A DNA stretch of 10,629 nucleotides from Firmicutes bacterium UBA993. Its GTDB lineage: Bacteria > Bacillota > Dethiobacteria > DTU022. The notes beneath the pieces were generated by a model, which saw only the letters and a program-made list of their open reading frames with translations, did not search any database and had not been told where the DNA came from. Shown here one piece after another: positions 6,335-10,629 of the stretch (position 1 is its first letter; each line of letters starts with the position of its first letter). The position numbers were made by a program, and so were the translations under genes. Where the stretch lies: positions 1 through 10,629 of the forward strand of contig DBBD01000099.1 in assembly GCA_002292015.1 (NCBI GenBank), read 5' to 3'.

Positions 6335-7099
6335 ATGCGTCCGGACGGTAGAAAATTTAACGAGCTAAGGCCGCTTAAGATCACCCGCACTTATCTAAGG
6401 AACCCTGAAGGTTCTGCCCTGATAGAGCTGGGTGGAACGAAAGTAATCTGTACCGCTTCGGTTGAGGATAAAGTGCCCCAGTTTTTAAGAGGTCTTGACC
6501 AGGGTTGGGTAACGGCTGAATACGCCATGTTGCCGCGTTCCACTGCGGTACGCAGCCAGCGCGAAAGAAACAGCGCCAAATCACGCAGCCTGGAAATACA
6601 GCGGCTGATTGGGCGTTCGCTGCGCGCGGTGACGGATCTTAAGAGGCTCGGCGAGCGCACGATCTGGCTTGATTGCGATGTGATCGAAGCCGATGGCGGT
6701 ACTCGCACGGCAGCGATCAGCGGTGCTTTTGTTGCCCTGGCCGAAGCATGCCTGTTTTTGAAAGAACGGGATTTGATAACCGGTTTTCCGCTGAGTGATT
6801 TTCTTGCCGCCATAAGCGTTGGCCTGTTGGCCGGCAATCCGGTTCTGGATCTTGCCTATGCAGAAGACTCTGCTGCCGGCGTCGATCTGAACGTGGTTAT
6901 GACTGCTGACGGAAAGCTGGTCGAGGTACAGGGTGCGGCTGAAGATAAGCCTTTCAGCAGAAATGAGCTGGAAAGACTGCTCGATCTGGCAACGGCAGGA
7001 ATAACCGAAATTACTGCCTGCCAGAAAAGCGTTTTGGGGGAAGACCTGTCGCGGTTGATTGCCGCACCAGGCGGTATCAAAGATAATGGAAGCAGATGA
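6335..7099 (+). CDS. rph: Ribonuclease PH (tRNA nucleotidyltransferase)
   Basis: RNase PH is a phosphate-dependent 3'-5' exoribonuclease that trims tRNA 3' ends, acting as a hexameric ring. The sequence begins with the family signature MRPDGR and contains GWVTAEYAMLPRST (about 57-70), RSLEIQRLIGRSLRA (about 84-98) and DCDVIEADGGTRTAAISGA (about 113-131), in which GGTRTA forms the phosphate site. ACQKSVL closes the fold; length 254 is normal. AGGAAAGGA (6318-6326) lies just upstream of the ATG. The stop overlaps the next gene as ATGA, so rph and rdgB form a coupled pair. Confidence 0.96.
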   Translation: MRPDGRKFNELRPLKITRTYLRNPEGSALIELGGTKVICTASVEDKVPQFLRGLDQGWVTAEYAMLPRSTAVRSQRERNSAKSRSLEIQRLIGRSLRAVTDLKRLGERTIWLDCDVIEADGGTRTAAISGAFVALAEACLFLKERDLITGFPLSDFLAAISVGLLAGNPVLDLAYAEDSAAGVDLNVVMTADGKLVEVQGAAEDKPFSRNELERLLDLATAGITEITACQKSVLGEDLSRLIAAPGGIKDNGSR

Positions 7100-7722
7100 T
7101 TGCAGAAAGGAGCATTGGGAGCTTGCCGAAGCTGGTCCTGGCGACAGGCAATACAAACAAGGTGCGCGAGCTTCAGGATCTGCTTGCAGGTTTGCCTTTT
7201 ACCGTGGTGACAGTTATAGATTATCCGGGGCTAATGATGCCGGTAGAAGATCAGCCCACCTTTGCCGGCAATGCCGCACTTAAGTCGGAAGCGGTCAGTA
7301 AATTTTGCGGTGAGATGGCCTTAGCTGACGATTCCGGCCTGGAAGTTGATGCGCTGGGCGGCCGCCCCGGTGTTTACTCTGCCCGCTACGCCGGGGAGGA
7401 AGGCAACTATGCCGCCAATAATCGGCTGCTGCTGCGTGAGTTGGCTGGGCTGTCTCCTGAACAGCGGCAGGCCCGTTTTGTATGTGCTATCGCTATTACT
7501 ATTCCCGGCGATCAAACCTACATTATCGAAGAGAACTGTTCCGGTGTTATTGCTGAAGAACCGAAGGGGGAAGGTGGTTTTGGGTACGACCCCCTATTTA
7601 TCTATGAACCGGTGGGCTTGACCTTTGCCGAAATGAGCGCACACGAGAAAAATAAAGTGAGCCATCGCGGCCGGGCCTTGGTAAAAGCCCGTGAGTTGTT
7701 GGGCAAAAAGCTTGTTTTTTAA
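7096..7722 (+). CDS. rdgB: XTP/dITP diphosphatase (non-canonical purine NTP pyrophosphatase, RdgB/Ham1)
   Basis: This enzyme hydrolyses dITP, XTP and ITP to monophosphate and pyrophosphate, keeping deaminated purines out of DNA and RNA. Visible motifs are LATGNTNKVREL (15-26), ALADDSGLEVDALGGRPGVY (75-94, with the catalytic Asp pair), GGFGYDPLF (160-168) and the specificity motif SHRGRAL (189-195). Length is 208 residues from ATG 7096, which overlaps the rph stop as ATGA. A second start deserves attention: TTG 7123 would give MPKLVLATGN, closer to the usual N-terminus, and has AAAGGAG (7106-7112) ten bases upstream, whereas ATG 7096 has only a weak GGAAG. The rph-rdgB order is conserved in many Bacillota. 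No clear terminator follows within 7723-7850. Confidence 0.95.
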   Translation: MIAERSIGSLPKLVLATGNTNKVRELQDLLAGLPFTVVTVIDYPGLMMPVEDQPTFAGNAALKSEAVSKFCGEMALADDSGLEVDALGGRPGVYSARYAGEEGNYAANNRLLLRELAGLSPEQRQARFVCAIAITIPGDQTYIIEENCSGVIAEEPKGEGGFGYDPLFIYEPVGLTFAEMSAHEKNKVSHRGRALVKARELLGKKLVF

Positions 7723-7856
7723 AATTACTGCCCGGTAACCCTTGGCCTGTCCACCCTGGCAAGCTGCCCAATAGGATTAGACATAACATTCGCTAGGCAA
7801 CATTAGCCAGGTCTGCCCGTTGCATCATAATTAGAAGTTACTCGAGTGATGTATTG

Positions 7857-7905
7857 TTGCTTATCATCCGGGGCTGTGCTACAATAACCCTGCTGTTAGT
7901 ATAAT
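7857..7905 (+). promoter_or_regulatory. Promoter region of tRNA-Pro
   Basis: An extended -10 (TG 7877-7878, TACAAT 7880-7885) lies 17 bases after a weak -35, TTGCTT (7857-7862). A perfect TATAAT (7900-7905) closer to the tRNA may be an alternative -10 but lacks a recognisable -35. The rest of 7723-7856 shows no gene. Confidence 0.55.
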
Positions 7906-7917
7906 TGCTTTAATAGT

Positions 7918-7994
<77 letters not shown>

Positions 7995-8006
7995 TACGCA
8001 TTGGAT

Positions 8007-8047
8007 GGGCTTTTATGGCACGGTGCCTATAAAGTCCTTTTTGTTTT
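8007..8047 (+). terminator. Intrinsic terminator of tRNA-Pro
   Basis: GGGCTTT (8007-8013) pairs with AAAGTCC (8031-8037, one G-U pair), continued inward by TAT/TAT with a small bulge and by GGCA/TGCC around a CGG loop. The stem is followed directly by TTTTTGTTTT, a good U-tract. Confidence 0.8.
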
Positions 8048-8145
8048 GCTGTCAAGTTCATGGCAAGGACAGCAGTGCTGACGCATAACAAATACTCACA
8101 ACCCTTTATACTGCGCAATTTTACTAAACCGGAGGAATTTTTAAA

Positions 8146-8454
8146 ATGGATAAAGCGCAGGCTTTAGAAAAAGCCCATCGCTATGCAGACGCGGTGAAGG
8201 AAAACCTTGAGCCAAAAAGCATAATAATGTATGGGTCATCAACAAAAGATGATTGGTCTGGCACAACTGATATCGATATAGCAGTAATTGTGGAAACAGT
8301 CGAAGGTGATTTTCTGGATGCTGAAAAACTGCTTTATAGGTTAAGGCGAAATATTGATGATAGAATTGAACCGGTTCTTCTGGAGGAGCAAAGTGATAGA
8401 AGCGGGTTTGTCCAAAAGGTAATAGAAACCGGCTATTTACTTTATAGTTCATGA
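8146..8454 (+). CDS. Minimal nucleotidyltransferase (MNT-type, pol-beta fold), no HEPN partner
   Basis: This 102-residue protein carries the pol-beta nucleotidyltransferase signature: Gly30-Ser31 followed ten residues later by Asp42-x-Asp44 (YGSSTKDDW, then TDIDIAVIV). Glu75 in RIEPVLLE is the likely third metal-binding carboxylate. Stand-alone domains of this size are usually MNT antitoxins that AMPylate or otherwise modify a HEPN RNase encoded next to them; some act elsewhere. GGAGGA (8131-8136) is well placed before the ATG. The stop codon overlaps an ATG (ATGA at 8451-8454), the coupling often seen between MNT and HEPN genes, yet that frame ends after eight codons and no HEPN-like protein is visible. 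The gene is visibly more AT-rich than its neighbours and lies just behind a tRNA, which hints at acquisition by transfer. Substrate and role are unknown. Confidence 0.85.
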   Translation: MDKAQALEKAHRYADAVKENLEPKSIIMYGSSTKDDWSGTTDIDIAVIVETVEGDFLDAEKLLYRLRRNIDDRIEPVLLEEQSDRSGFVQKVIETGYLLYSS

Positions 8455-8498
8455 GTTTAAAAAGTAACGTTGCTTAACAATTGGCGCAGGCTTATTAG

Positions 8499-8546
8499 AG
8501 GCTTTACGGGGGCAATCAAAAACTTAAAAAGCCTTTATCTTGTTTT
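8499..8546 (+). terminator. Possible terminator after the MNT gene
   Basis: AGGCTTT (8499-8505) pairs perfectly with AAAGCCT (8528-8534) across a 22-base loop, followed by TTATCTTGTTTT. The long loop and interrupted T-run make this moderate. It lies between convergent genes, but its T-run favours the plus strand. Confidence 0.4.
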
Positions 8547-8586
8547 ACGGCAATGAGCGAGAACAGCGAATGCAAACAAAAAGGGC

Positions 8587-9498
8587 TTAATCACAAAATG
8601 AAACGTTCTTTGCTTTCATCATGTAGCCGGGCAAGGTGCGGCCGAAGAGGGCTTCGATCTTTTGTGCCAGGTTAACCAATCTCGGCACATCAATACCTGT
8701 ATTTAAGCCCATTTCCTGAAACATGAAAGTCAGATCTTCGGTGCAGACATTACCTGGAGCGTCGGGGGTAAAGGGACACCCCCCGATTCCTCCCACTGCT
8801 GCGTCAAAATGGACTATTCCTGCTTCATAGCCGGCCAGGACATTGGCCAACCCCATCCCCAGGGCATTGTGAAGATGCAAGCCGAATAGCAGACGCGGGA
8901 ATTCTTTCTGCAGTTTGGTGGTATGGTCATAAATTTGCCGGGGGTTGGCCATTCCGATCGTGTCAGACAGCATGAAGGTAGAAATTCCGTAGTTGGTAAG
9001 CGATTCGATCACACGGACTGTTTTTTCAACCGGCATCGTCCCTTCATACGTGCAGCCGAAAACCGTGCTCAGGCTAACGTTTAAAGCCCGGTCATGCTCT
9101 CTGGCCAGGGAAGCTATTTCGCCAATTTCTTTAATCGAAGTATCAAGATCGCGATCAACGTTTTTAAGGTTGTGCGTTTCACTGACCGAAATCACAGTCT
9201 GTAATTCATCAACCCCGGCAGCCAGGGCTCGTTCAGCGCCCTTTAAATTGGCGACCAGGGCGGCCACTGTTAAACCATCTCTTCTGAACAGCCCGGCTAT
9301 CACCGCTTCGGCGTCCCGCATCTGCGGCACCTTTTTAGGCGACACGAAGGCGGCAGCTTCGATTCTGTTAATCCCGGCTGCAGTTACCTGGTTGATGATC
9401 TCAATCTTGGTTTCTGTCGGGATCCATGTTCTTTCCATCTGGAAACCGTCCCGGGCTGTAACATCGGTAATGGAAATTACTGCATCTGCAAAATTCAT
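8587..9498 (-). CDS. HMG-CoA lyase-like protein (HMGL/DRE-TIM metallolyase family)
   Basis: HMG-CoA lyase splits 3-hydroxy-3-methylglutaryl-CoA into acetyl-CoA and acetoacetate, the last step of leucine breakdown. This 303-residue TIM barrel shows the expected sites: catalytic Arg16-Asp17 in DVTARDGFQ, LSDTIGMANP (177-186), metal-binding His208 and His210 in GLHLHNALGMG, and the lyase loop GGIGGCPFTPDAPGNVCTED (236-255) with Cys241 and metal ligand Asn250. The Cys loop argues for HMG-CoA lyase rather than isopropylmalate or citramalate synthase. The first motif differs from the usual EVGPRDGLQ form. Two overlapping ribosome sites precede the ATG: GAGGAG nine bases away and GGAGG only two bases away. 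It lies 37 bases after the crotonase stop, so the two probably form one transcript, which supports leucine or isovalerate catabolism. Confidence 0.88.
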   Translation of the reverse strand: MNFADAVISITDVTARDGFQMERTWIPTETKIEIINQVTAAGINRIEAAAFVSPKKVPQMRDAEAVIAGLFRRDGLTVAALVANLKGAERALAAGVDELQTVISVSETHNLKNVDRDLDTSIKEIGEIASLAREHDRALNVSLSTVFGCTYEGTMPVEKTVRVIESLTNYGISTFMLSDTIGMANPRQIYDHTTKLQKEFPRLLFGLHLHNALGMGLANVLAGYEAGIVHFDAAVGGIGGCPFTPDAPGNVCTEDLTFMFQEMGLNTGIDVPRLVNLAQKIEALFGRTLPGYMMKAKNVSFCD

Positions 9499-9535
9499 AT
9501 CCTCCGTCTCCTCAGGAGTATTTAGCGATCAGAGA

Positions 9536-10318
9536 CTATTGGCCGCTAAATACCGGTTTTCTCTTTTCGTTAAAAGCCCTCAGACCTTCATCCCGGTCAG
9601 ATGACTTTAGACACACATTGTAGCATTCCGCTTCCAGGGCAAAACCGGTTGATAGATCTACGCTCAAGCCCAAATTGATGGCCTTTTTAGCCTGCCAGAC
9701 TGCCAGGGGCGAATTTTTCATGATTACCGCTGCCAGCAGCTCTGCTTCCTCCAGCAGCTTTTCAGGAGAGGTAACCTTTCTCACTATTCCCAGCTTTTCC
9801 GCTTCGGCAGCGGTCAGCCTCTTACCGGTAAAAATCAGTTCCTTGGCCAGTGCCGGTGATACAAGGCGGGGCAGGTTCTGGGTGCCGCCGCCCGCCGGAA
9901 TAATCCCCAAACCCACCTCGGGCAGAGAAAAAACGGCATTTTCAGCAGCATAGATGATATCGCAGCCCAGGGCCAACTCGAAACCACCCCCAAAAGCATA
10001 ACCGTTAACCGCCGCGATCAGGGGTTTTGGAAAGGTGGAAACGTTTTTAAAAGCCTGCACAAAAAGCTCACGTTGCTGCCGCATTTGATCTAAGCTCATA
10101 TCTTTGCGTTCTTTTAAATCAGCCCCGGCACAGAAAGCCTTATCTCCTTTTCCGGTCAGGATCGCTGTCCATACTTCCCGGTCCGCTGCCAGGTTGGAAA
10201 AAACAGCAAGCAGCTCTTTTGCCATCAGGGTACTCAGGGCATTCATACTGTCGGGTCGGCTGAAATAGACAATCGCCAAATGCTCTTTTCTTTCGACTAA
10301 CAGTGTTTCCGTATTCAT
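9536..10318 (-). CDS. Enoyl-CoA hydratase/isomerase family protein, probably methylglutaconyl-CoA hydratase
   Basis: This 260-residue crotonase-fold protein has the oxyanion-hole segments AFCAGADLKE (61-70) and NGYAFGGGFELALGCD (105-120), and both acid/base glutamates of hydratases: Glu114 (FELAL) and Glu134 (SLPEVGLGIIP). IPAGGGTQNLPRLV and AKELIFTGKRLTAAEAEKLG resemble the AUH/methylglutaconyl-CoA hydratase branch. Sitting between a carboxyltransferase and an HMG-CoA lyase, it most likely hydrates 3-methylglutaconyl-CoA to HMG-CoA, though a short-chain crotonase cannot be excluded from sequence alone. The ATG has AAGGAGGGGG about nine bases upstream. Confidence 0.92.
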   Translation of the reverse strand: MNTETLLVERKEHLAIVYFSRPDSMNALSTLMAKELLAVFSNLAADREVWTAILTGKGDKAFCAGADLKERKDMSLDQMRQQRELFVQAFKNVSTFPKPLIAAVNGYAFGGGFELALGCDIIYAAENAVFSLPEVGLGIIPAGGGTQNLPRLVSPALAKELIFTGKRLTAAEAEKLGIVRKVTSPEKLLEEAELLAAVIMKNSPLAVWQAKKAINLGLSVDLSTGFALEAECYNVCLKSSDRDEGLRAFNEKRKPVFSGQ

Positions 10319-10319
10319 T

Positions 10320-10431
10320 TATTCAACCCCCTCCTTCGCTTATTTCTCAGGTAACTTCCGGCTTTCTGGGGCTAAAAAGTAAGTCCGGCTGTTCCGGCCC
10401 AGGGATGCCGGCCGGGCATAATCCTCCTTTC
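10320..10431 (-). other. Spacer between carboxylase and crotonase with an unused ribosome binding site
   Basis: On the minus strand, 3-8 bases after the carboxylase stop, lies AGGAGG (10423-10428) followed by ATG (10419-10417), opening a frame of only 15 codons that ends at 10372. A GC-rich inverted repeat CCGGCC (10394-10399) / GGCCGG (10410-10415) lies within it. The crotonase has its own site nearer its start. No recognisable product; it may be a leader peptide, a deletion scar or chance. Confidence 0.2.
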
Positions 10432-10629
10432 CTAAAATTTAAAGTTGCCGAAATTGGATCCCGGGATGGGTTTTTTCAAAGAAAGCTCGAAAGCCCGGGC
10501 CAGCTTGTCGCGGGATTCAGACCAGGTGATGATTCCGTCATGATAGAGAAGGGACCCGGTAAAGTAAGGATGTCCTTCCCGTTCATAGCGCTTGATGATT
10601 TCCGCCCTGAACTCCTGCATTTTAGCCTC
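10432..10629 (-). CDS. Acyl-CoA carboxylase carboxyltransferase (beta) subunit, C-terminal part (partial)
   Basis: An open frame enters from the right edge and ends at TAG (10434-10432), giving about 65 residues. YEREGHPYFTGSLLYHDGII, then SRDKLARAFELSL and a final FGNFKF match the end of biotin-dependent carboxyltransferase subunits (methylcrotonyl-, propionyl- and related acyl-CoA carboxylases), which close with a D-DG-I-D-x-x-x-x-R-x-x-L-x-x-A-L pattern and FG-x-F-x-x. The subunit transfers CO2 from carboxybiotin to the acyl-CoA. With a crotonase and an HMG-CoA lyase downstream, methylcrotonyl-CoA carboxylase is the most likely identity. The ATG at 10620 is internal, since reading frame continues upstream (Glu-Ala-Lys) to the edge. 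Confidence 0.8.
   Translation of the reverse strand, partial: EAKMQEFRAEIIKRYEREGHPYFTGSLLYHDGIITWSESRDKLARAFELSLKKPIPGSNFGNFKF

Noticed and set aside
7739..7765. Hairpin CTTGGCC/GGCAAG as a terminator of rdgB
   Set aside because: The stem has a bulge and there is no T-run after it.
8047..8074. Inverted repeat TGCTGTC/GACAGCA after the tRNA terminator
   Set aside because: The arms pair over seven bases, but no T-run follows and no function can be assigned.
8141..8452. 103-codon minus-strand frame opposite the MNT gene
   Set aside because: It mirrors the MNT coding sequence, has no family resemblance, and the plus-strand frame carries a complete catalytic motif.

Overview
This window reads as chromosome from a mid-GC Bacillota (Firmicute), probably an anaerobic member of the Clostridia. 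The grounds are a full-length CodY, strong AGGAGG-type ribosome binding sites, frequent GTG starts, consensus TTGACA/TATAAT-type promoters and a UPF0316 protein. No phage genes, transposases or CRISPR arrays are visible. The species cannot be named from the sequence alone.

Left part (1-2210): the last codons of a plus-strand oxidoreductase with a PyrK-like tail meet, head-on, a minus-strand gamma-carbonic-anhydrase-like protein (158-676). To its right, on the plus strand, is a cluster for the nickel-pincer nucleotide cofactor. An intact larC (988-2208) is preceded by what I read as the collapsed remains of larB (846-991): about 25 N-terminal codons with ATA where the start should be, joined out of frame to about 24 C-terminal codons that still overlap the larC start as GTGA. 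This is the most unusual thing in the window.

Middle (2211-4661): codY with its own near-consensus promoter, then a second strong extended -10 promoter driving a UPF0316 membrane protein and murI, which start and stop one base apart.

Centre (4662-7722): the minus-strand pair lemA-htpX sits between murI and rph-rdgB, an interruption of a grouping (racE/murI near rph and the ITPase gene) familiar from Bacillus. The lemA/rph divergent spacer carries three perfect palindromes. rph and rdgB form an ATGA-overlapping pair.

Right part (7723-8586): a tRNA-Pro(UGG) with encoded CCA and a good intrinsic terminator, then a small AT-richer minimal nucleotidyltransferase (MNT) gene with no HEPN partner. 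Its stop codon overlaps an ATG that leads only to an 8-codon frame.

Right edge (8587-10629, minus strand): the end of an acyl-CoA carboxylase carboxyltransferase subunit, a crotonase and an HMG-CoA-lyase-like protein. In this order they match the last three steps of leucine/isovalerate degradation (methylcrotonyl-CoA carboxylase, methylglutaconyl-CoA hydratase, HMG-CoA lyase). The operon continues past the window.
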